From: QKTW01 sp052161885
GTDB taxonomy: Bacteria > Bacteroidota > Bacteroidia > Chitinophagales > Chitinophagaceae
NCBI GenBank assembly: GCA_052161885.1
Contig: CP197396.1
Location: 3,286,001 to 3,350,000 of the forward strand
Direction of reading: 5' to 3'
DNA length: 64,000 nucleotides
This document shows positions 26,348 to 35,237 of this stretch, piece after piece. Under the pieces are notes generated by a model. The model was not told where the DNA came from. It made no database searches and saw nothing but the letters and a program-made list of their open reading frames with translations. How positions within the stretch are numbered: position 1 is the first letter of the stretch; each line of letters begins with the position of its first letter. The position numbers were made by a program, and so were the translations under genes.

Positions 26348-27176
26348 ACTGAAAGATATAGCAGCAGATACGCTGCAGATACTGGAGCAGGGATATTATA
26401 TCAATCCATCCTCCGGACAAATGATATATGTAAAAGAAGCGACAGCATCAGCTATTGAGGGTACAATAACTTATTCTCCGGAAACACTGGAAGAAATACG
26501 GCAATCATTTACCGGCAGCAAAAAGTACAGCACCACATTTGAAGTGATCAATGAAACTACGCTTGATGCCATGCGCAGGTTGCATAGCAAGGGCCATGAT
26601 AAAATAATGCTGCTGAATTTTGCTTCTGCACGAAACCCTGGAGGAGGCTTTCTGCGCGGAGCACCGGCACAGGAAGAGAGCATCGCACGTGTATCAGGTC
26701 TTTACCCATGTCTCTCAAAAGATGTTACCTACTACAATTACAACCGTAGCCGGGAAACCATGCTATACTCAGATTACATGATCTACAGCCCCGGGGTTCC
26801 TGTATTTAAGAATGAAGACGGTTCATTGATGAATGACTTTCAATCAGTTTCGATCATCACCGCCGCCGCAGTAAATGCCGGCGAGCTGATGCGTCATACA
26901 CCAGAGGCGGCAAATGAGATAGAACCAGTAATGCGTATCCGTACAGAAAAAGTATTGTCTCTCGCAGCAAAGCATAGCCATGAAACATTGATACTCGGAG
27001 CATGGGGCTGCGGTGTTTTTAAAAACGATCCGGAGATGATTGCAGCATTATTTCATGAAGCGATACACGGTAAGTATAAAGGACATTTCCGCCATATTGC
27101 ATTTGCTGTAAAAACAAAAGATGAAAGCATGATACAAACATTCCGTCAAAGATTCAGCCCCTATGAACTATCCTGA
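26334..27176 (+). CDS. Bacterial-type poly(ADP-ribose) glycohydrolase (PARG, TIGR02452/DUF2263)
   Basis: The protein has 280 residues. The PARG signature GGG-x7-QEE is complete: NPGGGFLRGAPAQEES with GGG at 103-105 and QEE at 113-115. The preceding IMLLNFASARNPGGG is the macrodomain-like strand and loop. LILGAWGCGVFKNDP is the second conserved macrodomain strip (GCG.F.N). Bacterial PARGs cleave O-glycosidic ribose-ribose bonds of poly- or mono-ADP-ribose. The start lies inside the end of nadV. The natural substrate, protein- or nucleic-acid-linked ADP-ribose, is unknown. Confidence 0.9.
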   Translation: MKPLKLKDIAADTLQILEQGYYINPSSGQMIYVKEATASAIEGTITYSPETLEEIRQSFTGSKKYSTTFEVINETTLDAMRRLHSKGHDKIMLLNFASARNPGGGFLRGAPAQEESIARVSGLYPCLSKDVTYYNYNRSRETMLYSDYMIYSPGVPVFKNEDGSLMNDFQSVSIITAAAVNAGELMRHTPEAANEIEPVMRIRTEKVLSLAAKHSHETLILGAWGCGVFKNDPEMIAALFHEAIHGKYKGHFRHIAFAVKTKDESMIQTFRQRFSPYELS

Positions 27177-27212
27177 TAACTATAAAAGTATTCTGTCTAA
27201 AAACGAAAAATT

Positions 27213-27764
27213 ATGAAATACGATATAAATTGGCTGAAAGAGCAGACGGCTGCTGATGTGCCTGTAAAGTACCTTTTTTTCTGGGGTCATACACAAAAGA
27301 AGCCGGGCATCACAGATGCATCGTGCCTGAGCCAATGGTGGCCTGCGGCTTTTATGCACGAAGGCATTACTTATGCTACTGCAGAGCATTGGATGATGGC
27401 TCAGAAAGCTTTATTATTTGATGACATGGAGCATCACGAACTGATTCTGGAAGCACAGAAACCTGCCGTAGCCAAAGCGCTCGGCAGAATGGTCGTTAAT
27501 TTCGATGCCGAAACCTGGCAGCAAAATGCAGGGCGCATTGTGGTGGAAGGGAATTATCACAAGTTCTCGCAAAACGGTTCCATCAAAAATTTCCTGTTGG
27601 AAACTGGCAATAAAATCATTGTAGAGGCCAGCCCACGCGACCGGATATGGGGCATTGGCATGGGGAAAGATAACCCGGATGCAGCGAACCCGGAACTATG
27701 GAAAGGCACGAACCTGCTGGGATTTGCCTTAATGGAAGTACGCGATTTATTAAATAATGAATGA
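27213..27764 (+). CDS. NADAR family protein (YbiA-like ADP-ribose processing enzyme)
   Basis: The protein has 183 residues. NADAR hallmarks are LFFWGHTQ, CLSQWWPAAF, and YATAEHWMMAQKALLF. KALGRMVVNFD, KFSQNGSIKNFLL, VEASPRDRIWGIGMG and LLGFALMEVRDLL follow. Family members remove ADP-ribose from modified nucleobases (reported for guanine-linked adducts) or act on riboflavin intermediates (YbiA-type N-glycosidase). Next to PARG, nadV and kptA, the ADP-ribose role is the better reading. It begins 36 bases after PARG on the same strand. Confidence 0.9.
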   Translation: MKYDINWLKEQTAADVPVKYLFFWGHTQKKPGITDASCLSQWWPAAFMHEGITYATAEHWMMAQKALLFDDMEHHELILEAQKPAVAKALGRMVVNFDAETWQQNAGRIVVEGNYHKFSQNGSIKNFLLETGNKIIVEASPRDRIWGIGMGKDNPDAANPELWKGTNLLGFALMEVRDLLNNE

Positions 27765-27785
27765 TTTAAAAAATAATTAAAACCT

Positions 27786-28334
27786 ATGGACAACAAACAA
27801 GTAAAAAATATCAGCAAATTAATGAGCCTCGTGCTCCGCCACGAACCGGAGCACCTGGGCATTATTCTTGATGAAAACGGATGGGCAAATGTCGCGCAAC
27901 TCATCGAAAAAATGAATGCCAAAGGCATTCGTGCCGACTTTGCAACTATACAAACTGTCGTTGATACGAACGACAAAAAGCGTTTTGCTTTTAATGATGA
28001 TAAAACAATGATCCGCGCCAGCCAGGGACATAGCATAGAGGTAGACCTGCAACTGCAACCCGTAGTACCACCGGCTATTTTGTACCATGGTACAGCCAGC
28101 CGTTTTGTAGCGGGCATATTGCGCGATGGATTGCAGAAAAGAGCACGGCAGCACGTACATCTCAGCAAAGAAACCGGCACCGCACACAACGTAGGCACAA
28201 GGCATGGCAAAGCAGTAATCTTAAAAGTAGACGCCGCAGCTATGCACACAGCCGGCTACCACTTCTATTGTTCTGCCAATGGCGTATGGCTCACCGATCA
28301 TGTACCGGCCGGGTTCCTGGAAATAGACGAATAA
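27786..28334 (+). CDS. kptA: RNA 2'-phosphotransferase KptA/Tpt1
   Basis: The protein has 182 residues. KptA transfers an internal RNA 2'-phosphate to NAD, releasing nicotinamide and ADP-ribose 1'',2''-cyclic phosphate. Conserved parts are ISKLMSLVLRHEPEHLG (catalytic Arg-His), NGWANVAQLI, MIRASQGHSIEV (second Arg/His motif), LYHGT, HVHLSKE and ANGVWLTDHVP. Some bacterial members can also ADP-ribosylate phosphorylated RNA or DNA ends. Released nicotinamide would feed NadV. It is the last gene of the unit; the convergent nuclease stop is two bases away. Confidence 0.93.
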   Translation: MDNKQVKNISKLMSLVLRHEPEHLGIILDENGWANVAQLIEKMNAKGIRADFATIQTVVDTNDKKRFAFNDDKTMIRASQGHSIEVDLQLQPVVPPAILYHGTASRFVAGILRDGLQKRARQHVHLSKETGTAHNVGTRHGKAVILKVDAAAMHTAGYHFYCSANGVWLTDHVPAGFLEIDE

Positions 28335-28335
28335 T

Positions 28336-29385
28336 TTATGGCAGTATCATATTCAGCCGGAATAATTTGTTTTTCATTTCAGCCGGACTGATGTCCATTT
28401 CTGCTTTCATTGTTTCAGGAACAATACCTTTTACCAATTTCTTTTCTGCGCGGGCGGCATCACCCGCGTCTTTTATCTTCCTGATTTTAAGCAATTGATT
28501 TTTATCATCCGGCACCTGTATGGTCTTCACATTTTTCCATGAAAAATTAAGGCCTGTATTAGCTTCGAGATAGCTGATATTCACCTGGAAAACCTTCTTG
28601 TATTTAAAGTCATCGAAACCGGGAGTAAATCTTTCTGCCATCATTTTCATTCCGCCGGGTTTCTGAATAAGCTTGTCTTCTATCATCTTTTCTTCATGAC
28701 TCATCATAAAGGCTGTAGCATACGGCCCTTTGCTGCTCATGAAAACGACTACTTTGTAAAACAGCAACGGAATTTTAAAAGACGGATCTTTTACATACGC
28801 AGGATCATCGCTTCGCAGCAGCGGGCCTGTGAAAACGCAGATACGTTTATTGCCGGTAACAGCGGCTTCATCTATAATATAACTTTCGAGTGTTTTCCAC
28901 AGACCTGTATTCAGTTTTTCGGCCTGCGGTACACTATTGGGGAAATGAAATGTCTGGTAAGATTTTAACTGCGCATCTTTTCCCCAGGCCATTTCATTAT
29001 TGGCGGCCATATGGCCTATTTCAAATTCTGTTTTATTCTTAATAAGATCATAAAAACCTTTCTGGCTTAGCTGTATGTCTTCCGGTATTCTCGGATCGGG
29101 GCGGAACGAAGCAGCTCTTTTCACACCGGATGCTTTTTCACTCCCATCGATATTGTACGCAGAGAAAAATGGCACTTTCCGTTCGCTGTTGTACAGGACA
29201 CTCAGGTCTGTGTAATTCAGTACACCTTTCTTATTGCCGGCAACATCCGGTAGCTGGCTGCGGCCAGTTGAGGGGATAATCTGTTCAAAACCAATGCTGG
29301 TTTTATTGTCAATAAACGAGGGCAGATAGCCCTTACACGCCAGTAATGTTTCTCTGGCGAATGCTTGTTCCAATAGTGTAGGCAT
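28336..29385 (-). CDS. DNA/RNA non-specific endonuclease (NUC1 family), variant active site
   Basis: The protein has 349 residues from ATG 29385; a TTG two codons earlier is less likely. The catalytic region TEFEIGHMAANNEMAWG (from about 120) matches the NUC1 DRGH motif but reads EIGH: the His is kept, while Asp and Arg are replaced. HFPNSVPQAEKLNTGLW, with the metal-binding Asn, is well conserved. There is no signal peptide, whereas many relatives are exported. The C-terminal 80 residues are Lys-rich and helical. It converges on kptA without a gap. Confidence 0.8.
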   Translation of the reverse strand: MPTLLEQAFARETLLACKGYLPSFIDNKTSIGFEQIIPSTGRSQLPDVAGNKKGVLNYTDLSVLYNSERKVPFFSAYNIDGSEKASGVKRAASFRPDPRIPEDIQLSQKGFYDLIKNKTEFEIGHMAANNEMAWGKDAQLKSYQTFHFPNSVPQAEKLNTGLWKTLESYIIDEAAVTGNKRICVFTGPLLRSDDPAYVKDPSFKIPLLFYKVVVFMSSKGPYATAFMMSHEEKMIEDKLIQKPGGMKMMAERFTPGFDDFKYKKVFQVNISYLEANTGLNFSWKNVKTIQVPDDKNQLLKIRKIKDAGDAARAEKKLVKGIVPETMKAEMDISPAEMKNKLFRLNMILP

Positions 29386-29559
29386 AAACAATTATTTACA
29401 TATAAAGATACAAATCCTGTGATGCAAATAACACTGAACACCAGTGTTAATCTCCGGCTCTGAAGCACGATTTTGAGCCGACCGGCATGTGGTCTCATAT
29501 TTGCAATATCTCTTAATAAGATGTAGTTTTATAAGTTATCACCCGGATAAATTTTACTA

Positions 29560-31830
29560 ATGAAAAAACTATACACACTGCTGTTTTTCTGCAGTTCTGC
29601 TATCATGTCAACCGCACAGGAGCAGCAGGCATCACTGCCCAAACTTTCGCCGCTTACCAGGCATTATCTCCAGGAAATAAAAAAGACCGGTGCAGCGGGA
29701 TTGCAGCCCGGATACGTCTATAAAAAACTTTCAAACGGGCAGGAGTACATCAGCGCACTGATCAAAGTGTCTGATGCTTCTGTAGCCGCAGAACAGCTGA
29801 AACAGATAGGCGCTTTTGTAGGTACAAAAGCCGGCAATATATGGACGGTGCAGGTATCGCCCGGCCAGGTGGAAGCCTTTACCAGACTCTCCGGCATCTC
29901 TTATATACAGCTGGACGAACCGGTACACCCAAACCTGGACATCGCCCGCAAAACCACACGCGTTGATTCTGTGCAGAAAGGCTATAATCTACCGATGCCT
30001 TACAGTGGAAAAAACGTAATCGCAGGTATCATAGATTTCGGATTTGACTATAATCATCCGACGTTTTACGATACATTGGGTGCCCGTTACCGCATAAAAA
30101 AAGTATGGGAGCTGAATGCAACCGGCACGCCGCCTAACGGTTACAACTACGGCGCTGAAGTAACAGATACGACACTTATCAAAGCCCGCGGAACAGACAA
30201 TGCATTGCAGATGCACGGCACTTCTGTAGCAGGCATAGCAGCAGGTTCCGGCTATGGCAGCCCCAATAATTATACAAAATTACGCGGCATGGCATACGAC
30301 GCAGATCTGATACTGGTAGGTGTGCGCCGCGATTCGATTGCCAACCAGTGGATGGAATCCGGATTTTCTGATTTTATTGATGGCGTGAATTATATTTTTA
30401 CACAAGCCGACGCTGCCGGCAAACCAGCGGTAGTAAACATCAGCTGGGGTTCCCAGTCTGGTGCTCACGATGGTACCAGCCTCTTTAACCAGGCCTGTGA
30501 TAATCTTAGCGGTGCTGGTAAGCTGATTGTAATGAGCGCAGGGAATGAGGGCGAGGAAAAAATTCACCTTTCCAAAACCTTTTCTGCAACAGATACAGTG
30601 CTCAAAACATTCCTCACATTCACTCCCGCCACCTATAAGCGTACCTGGGTAGACATATGGGGCGAGCCGGGAAAAACGTTCTGTGCTAAAGCTACATTAT
30701 ATAGCAACGGCGTTGCAGGCAGTGCCACGCAGACTATATGCATCGATAGCCTGACACATGATTTATACCTGATCGGTGCGAACGGAACAGATACCTGCTA
30801 TGTAGAATTTATCACGTCGCCTTCCGAGCAAAACGGTAAGCCACGCATTACGATGAATATCTTCAATAAAGCATCAGACTCTGTGGGTATTGCGATCAGT
30901 GGTAACAGCGGCACCATCAATGCCTGGGATGAATATTACTACTACGGTTTTACACATGGCTACCAGAGCGCATTTGACAGCCTCGGCAATTCCTGGGCAA
31001 CCACAGGAAACACGATAAGCACTACCAGCGATATGGGTGCAGCACAATCGGTATTGCTGGTTGGCGCATACGCGTCAAAAGTAGCATGGACGGATATAAA
31101 CCTGGTCGGTTGGTCTTATGGTTCTTATGTACCCACAAACCGCCTTGTACCATTCTCCAGTCACGGCCCAATGCTGGATGGCCGCATCAAGCCGGACATT
31201 ACAGCACCGGGGCTTACACTGTCAACATCCGTTAGCTCTTACGATACTTCCTATACACCCACCGGCACCAATAGCAGCAAAGTAACAAGCCAGTTCCAGG
31301 ATCCTGTAAGCGGTAAAAAATATTATTTTGCTGAGTTTATCGGCACATCAGCTTCGGCACCGGCGGCTTCGGGCATTACAGCATTGTTGCTGCAGGCCGA
31401 TCCGCATCTTACACCGCAGCAACTGAAGAATATAATTTCTACTACAGCTATTACCGATGTCTACACCGGCAGCATTCCGGCTACTGGTAACAACACATGG
31501 GGCCACGGCAAGATCAATGCGTACAGCGCTATAAAAAAAGCGATTCAGCAGGCAGGCGTATATAATTTTAATGGCAAAAAACTGGATTGTGTTTTATACC
31601 CTAATCCCAATAATGGCAACTTTACAATAGACTATACCGGAGAAAAAACGGAAACGCTCAGAATAACTGTGTATAATATAAACGGTGCACTTGCCAATGC
31701 AGATACCTGGCAGGTCGCTCCGGGAGACAACCGCAGACAGCTGAACCTGTCACATCTTGCTGCCGGCACTTATATGGTGCATATCACTTCAGCAGATGGC
31801 GCTGTAGGCATTAAGACTGTTATACGATAG
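29560..31830 (+). CDS. Secreted subtilisin-like (S8) protease with T9SS sorting domain
   Basis: The protein has 756 residues. Signal peptide to about residue 19, then a prodomain-like segment (about 50-125, ending YIQLDEPV). The catalytic domain has Asp159 in IAGIIDFGFDYNHP, His219 in MHGTSVAGIAAG, the oxyanion region VVNISWG/VMSAGNEGEE, and Ser597 in IGTSASAPAASG. An inserted beta domain lies between about 340 and 470. The last 75 residues (VLYPNPNNGNF, VYNINGA) form a type A sorting domain. The triad is complete, so it should be an active extracellular protease. A good terminator follows. Confidence 0.92.
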   Translation: MKKLYTLLFFCSSAIMSTAQEQQASLPKLSPLTRHYLQEIKKTGAAGLQPGYVYKKLSNGQEYISALIKVSDASVAAEQLKQIGAFVGTKAGNIWTVQVSPGQVEAFTRLSGISYIQLDEPVHPNLDIARKTTRVDSVQKGYNLPMPYSGKNVIAGIIDFGFDYNHPTFYDTLGARYRIKKVWELNATGTPPNGYNYGAEVTDTTLIKARGTDNALQMHGTSVAGIAAGSGYGSPNNYTKLRGMAYDADLILVGVRRDSIANQWMESGFSDFIDGVNYIFTQADAAGKPAVVNISWGSQSGAHDGTSLFNQACDNLSGAGKLIVMSAGNEGEEKIHLSKTFSATDTVLKTFLTFTPATYKRTWVDIWGEPGKTFCAKATLYSNGVAGSATQTICIDSLTHDLYLIGANGTDTCYVEFITSPSEQNGKPRITMNIFNKASDSVGIAISGNSGTINAWDEYYYYGFTHGYQSAFDSLGNSWATTGNTISTTSDMGAAQSVLLVGAYASKVAWTDINLVGWSYGSYVPTNRLVPFSSHGPMLDGRIKPDITAPGLTLSTSVSSYDTSYTPTGTNSSKVTSQFQDPVSGKKYYFAEFIGTSASAPAASGITALLLQADPHLTPQQLKNIISTTAITDVYTGSIPATGNNTWGHGKINAYSAIKKAIQQAGVYNFNGKKLDCVLYPNPNNGNFTIDYTGEKTETLRITVYNINGALANADTWQVAPGDNRRQLNLSHLAAGTYMVHITSADGAVGIKTVIR

Positions 31831-31855
31831 AAGCATATCTTCAGAAAAAAGCTAG

Positions 31856-31883
31856 AGCCCGGTATCTTACCGGGCTTTTTTTT
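31856..31883 (+). terminator. Terminator of the subtilase gene
   Basis: AGCCCGGT and ACCGGGCT pair around a 5-nt loop, followed by eight T. The last codons of the opposing 78-aa gene run through this hairpin. Confidence 0.88.
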
Positions 31884-32103
31884 CAATAGCATCGCTGAGC
31901 GCAAGAATGAGATTGTATGGTACCCTGATACCTTCATCCGGCACAATATCATACCGGTCTGCTGGCGACCAGGTCATATAAAACCGGGGAAAGCCCTGTA
32001 TATTAATTTCGTAATACATACCATCACTGCGCTGCGATGGCAGAAAAACGGCCGATACCTTGCGACCGTCATAATGAATTGTTTCTGTAAAATTTCCAGG
32101 CAT
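31867..32103 (-). CDS. Small conserved hypothetical protein (78 aa)
   Basis: The 78-residue protein starts at ATG 32103. ETIHYDGRKVSAVFLP and YYEINIQGFPRFYMTW form a beta-rich start, and VPYNLILALSDAIEKKAR a terminal helix. It shares length and layout with the product at 21889-22125. Its stop lies inside the terminator of the opposing subtilase gene. No function can be assigned. Confidence 0.6.
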   Translation of the reverse strand: MPGNFTETIHYDGRKVSAVFLPSQRSDGMYYEINIQGFPRFYMTWSPADRYDIVPDEGIRVPYNLILALSDAIEKKAR

Positions 32104-32240
32104 TGCGCAAATATAGCAGGTAAATAGTCGCAGTCATATATGCCGGTGGGCAATTTCATTACAATTGCCTGACACAATGAGATGCGTTTTAACTTTAATT
32201 TTAATATTTGCATACAGAAACAAACAACCGATCATATATT

Positions 32241-34229
32241 ATGCGAACCCGGAACTTTACCTTTTTCCTGCTGCTTTTGATCACTGCAGTTTATGCAAAA
32301 GCTCAAAATTCTGTAAATGCTTCATGCGCATTACGAAAATCATCAAGACCGCTTGCCCTGGCTAAAACAACGATGGCTGCTCCCGAAGAGGCGTACTATG
32401 ATGTAAAGCACCTTTTCTTCAAAATGAATATGACTGATACAACGACCTACATTCAACAGGGAGATGTAACGACAACGGCAGTGGTAACAGCAGCCACAAT
32501 GGGCAAATATATTTTTGAGCTGGACAGTGTACTTGTTATAGACTCTTTTAAATTCAACGGTCAGCTCAAGACCGTTACCACAGACAGCTTTGTGCGCAGC
32601 GTAACACTTGCATCAGCACTTACACAAGGCAGCACATTTACAGCAGAAGTATTTTATCATGGTCAGCCCGCATCTGCAGGTTCTTTCTTCAGTGGCATCA
32701 TATATGACACCAGCGGCTTTGGCACTCACATGGTTTATACGATGAGTGATCCTTATAACTCCAAAAACTGGTGGCCTGCAAAACAATCTATGGGAGATAA
32801 AATAGATTCTGTAGACATGTGGATCACTGTACCCCAGGGGCTTAAAGCGGGCAGCAACGGGCTGCTTCAATCTGTTACCACGCCGCAGACGGGCTATCAG
32901 CAGTACCGCTGGAAGACAAAATACCCGATCATTTACCATCTCATCTCCATGTCAATAGCACCTTATATCGACTATACTTACCAGGTGCATTTTACAGGCA
33001 GTAACGACTCTATGCCTGTACAGAATTTCCTGTTTGACACTTCTTATACAATGAGCCAGCATGTCAAAGCAAACATTGATTCATGCGGACAGTTCATCAA
33101 CTATTTTTCCTCCCTGTTTGGCCGCTACCCTTTCTGGAAGGAAAAATATGGACACTGCTATTCAACTCTGGGAGGAGGTGAAGAACATCAGACCATGACA
33201 ACAATTGGTGTACTGGACAATGGAATTATAGCTCACGAACTGGGCCATCAGTGGTTTGGCGATTGTGTGAGCTACGGACGCCGCGGCCATGTGTGGCTGA
33301 GCGAAGGTTTTGCCTCTTACTGCGAGGAACTGTATGCAGAGCATTTCGAGAATGCAGCTGCTGCCCAGAACTCAAGAGCAGGCAGGATCAGTTATATCAT
33401 CTCTCAGCCCGGCGGCAGTGTGTATGTTACAGACACCACATCAAGCGCTACACTGTTTGATGGCAGGCTGGTATATGATAAAGGAGATATGGTGCTGCAC
33501 ATGCTGCGCTATCGGGCACCACAGGACAGCCTTTTCTTCCGTGTGCTTAAAAACTACCAGCAGCAGTATGCATACGGTCTGGCGGTAACAGAAGATTTCC
33601 AGCATATTGCGGAGCAAGTATATGGCTCAGGCCTCGATACTTTTTTCAATCAATGGATTTACGGACAAGGGTATCCTATATACAATGTAAAATGGATGGC
33701 TACCGGCAACAACGGTATCCACATCCGCCTCACGCAGACCACTTCAATACCTTCTTCCGTAAGCATGTTCTATACACCGCTGGAAATAAAAATTCATTCA
33801 AGAATTACGAGCCAGGATACTGTGATTAAAATATATAACGATCAGCAGGTGCAGGATGTTTATTTTACATGGAGCCAGCCGATCGATACCAGCAGCTCTA
33901 TTTTTAATAACCCCATTACATTGGATCCTTATAAAAATGTCATCCTGAAAGCTTATGGTGCTGTGCAGGACAAAACGCTGGCTGTGGAAACACCCATTGT
34001 AAATACATGGCGCGTTTACCCCAACCCGGCAACAGATGCCTGGCGCCTGGAAAATATTACACCTGGCTCAGAAGCTACTTTAACTGATATAAACGGCAAG
34101 CGAATATGGTCGTCAACTGCGGGCAATAGCTACATGATGATTCCCGCGGCTGGACTGGCTCCGGGCAACTACCTGCTGCAGATACAGGCTGCTGATGGCA
34201 AAACAGGAATATTAAAGCTATCACATTAG
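32241..34229 (+). CDS. Secreted M1-type metallopeptidase with T9SS sorting domain
   Basis: The protein has 662 residues from ATG 32241, directly before the signal peptide (MRTRNFTFFLLLLITAVYAKAQ). The beta-rich M1 N-domain is followed by the zinc site HELGHQWFGD (332-336) with the third ligand in WLSEGFASY (Glu355), exactly the M1 spacing HExxH-x18-E. The exopeptidase GAMEN motif is replaced by GGGEEH at 311-316, which keeps one Glu. The C-terminus (RVYPNPATDAW, LTDINGKRIW) is a T9SS sorting domain. It is probably an extracellular aminopeptidase with altered N-terminus recognition. Confidence 0.88.
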   Translation: MRTRNFTFFLLLLITAVYAKAQNSVNASCALRKSSRPLALAKTTMAAPEEAYYDVKHLFFKMNMTDTTTYIQQGDVTTTAVVTAATMGKYIFELDSVLVIDSFKFNGQLKTVTTDSFVRSVTLASALTQGSTFTAEVFYHGQPASAGSFFSGIIYDTSGFGTHMVYTMSDPYNSKNWWPAKQSMGDKIDSVDMWITVPQGLKAGSNGLLQSVTTPQTGYQQYRWKTKYPIIYHLISMSIAPYIDYTYQVHFTGSNDSMPVQNFLFDTSYTMSQHVKANIDSCGQFINYFSSLFGRYPFWKEKYGHCYSTLGGGEEHQTMTTIGVLDNGIIAHELGHQWFGDCVSYGRRGHVWLSEGFASYCEELYAEHFENAAAAQNSRAGRISYIISQPGGSVYVTDTTSSATLFDGRLVYDKGDMVLHMLRYRAPQDSLFFRVLKNYQQQYAYGLAVTEDFQHIAEQVYGSGLDTFFNQWIYGQGYPIYNVKWMATGNNGIHIRLTQTTSIPSSVSMFYTPLEIKIHSRITSQDTVIKIYNDQQVQDVYFTWSQPIDTSSSIFNNPITLDPYKNVILKAYGAVQDKTLAVETPIVNTWRVYPNPATDAWRLENITPGSEATLTDINGKRIWSSTAGNSYMMIPAAGLAPGNYLLQIQAADGKTGILKLSH

Positions 34230-34267
34230 TATATCGCAGCTTCAGAACGTTGCAACCTTTTATAATG

Positions 34268-34298
34268 ATGCAGGTACGGAAGTGCCTGCATTTTTTTC
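34268..34298 (+). terminator. Terminator of the M1 peptidase gene
   Basis: ATGCAGGTAC and GTGCCTGCAT form a 10-bp stem (one G-T pair) followed by seven T. Confidence 0.85.
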
Positions 34299-34364
34299 TT
34301 CATAAGGTCTCTGTTACTACATCCTTATATTTGCAGTTCACCATCCTGGTATTGCCACCGGTCC

Positions 34365-35237
34365 ATGATCCTTGAGAATTTTAATCAGCTGGTTGAACAG
34401 ATAGCGCACAAACCACTGGCTTCACTGAGCATCGTAGTTAACCTCATTATTATCGAAAGCCTGCTTTCTGTTGACAATGCCGCTGTGCTCGCCACTATGG
34501 TGCTCGATCTGCCAAAAGATCAGCGCAGTAAGGCACTTCGCTTTGGCATCATCGGGGCATATCTGTTCCGGGGCATATGCCTCCTGTTTGCTGCTTTGCT
34601 GATACAGATCTGGTGGTTTAAGCCTGTAGGCGGCATTTACCTTGTAGGATTAGCCGTCCGTTATTTCTTTTTTCGCAAACCCGCAGAAGAGCCACACCTT
34701 ACTCCGGAAGAAGAGCTGCAGCAGAAAAACGAAAGCTGGCTTTATCGCAAAACATTGGGTCTCTTTGGTCGCTTCTGGGCAACGGTAATACTGGTAGAGC
34801 TGATGGACCTGGCTTTTTCTATAGACAATGTAATTGCCGCAAATGCCTATACCAAAAATATCATCCTTATCTGGGTAGGCGTATTTATCGGTATCCTGGC
34901 AATGCGTTTTGTAGCGCAGGGATTTGTACGGCTTATTGAAAAATATCCTTTTCTTGAAAAATGTGCTTACCTCGTAATCGGGCTGCTTGGGGTAAAACTG
35001 CTGCTCGCATTATATACTCATTTCATGCCCTGCAGCGACTTTACCGTGTTTATAGAAGGGCCGCATGATTGCCTGGAGCACCAGGGAAGACAACTGCCGG
35101 AAGGTGTGCACCCAACAGTGTGGGGCGATATAATCACTTCTGTACTGAGTATTGCTATTTTTATTCTGCCGGTGCTCAGTTCCATGCTTTTCAACGTCCC
35201 GCACCACAAAAAAACAGGGAAACCACAAAACCATTAA
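34365..35237 (+). CDS. TerC family integral membrane protein
   Basis: The protein has 290 residues and seven or more hydrophobic segments. TerC signatures are IIIESLLSVDNAAVLATMV (acidic SxDN motif in a membrane helix) and its repeat VELMDLAFSIDNVIAANAY. YLFRGICLLFA and LGVKLLLALY are also typical. Members are linked to metal export during protein secretion or to tellurite resistance. No ter stress genes accompany it. A TATATTTG -7 element lies at 34326-34333. Its stop overlaps that of aat by the shared TTAA. Confidence 0.9.
   Translation: MILENFNQLVEQIAHKPLASLSIVVNLIIIESLLSVDNAAVLATMVLDLPKDQRSKALRFGIIGAYLFRGICLLFAALLIQIWWFKPVGGIYLVGLAVRYFFFRKPAEEPHLTPEEELQQKNESWLYRKTLGLFGRFWATVILVELMDLAFSIDNVIAANAYTKNIILIWVGVFIGILAMRFVAQGFVRLIEKYPFLEKCAYLVIGLLGVKLLLALYTHFMPCSDFTVFIEGPHDCLEHQGRQLPEGVHPTVWGDIITSVLSIAIFILPVLSSMLFNVPHHKKTGKPQNH

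Noticed and set aside
23956..28334. A phage-borne NAD-reconstitution cassette
   Set aside because: The enzyme pair NadV-NadM resembles the phage NARP2 route, but no phage genes surround it and a chromosomal NrtR regulator controls it.
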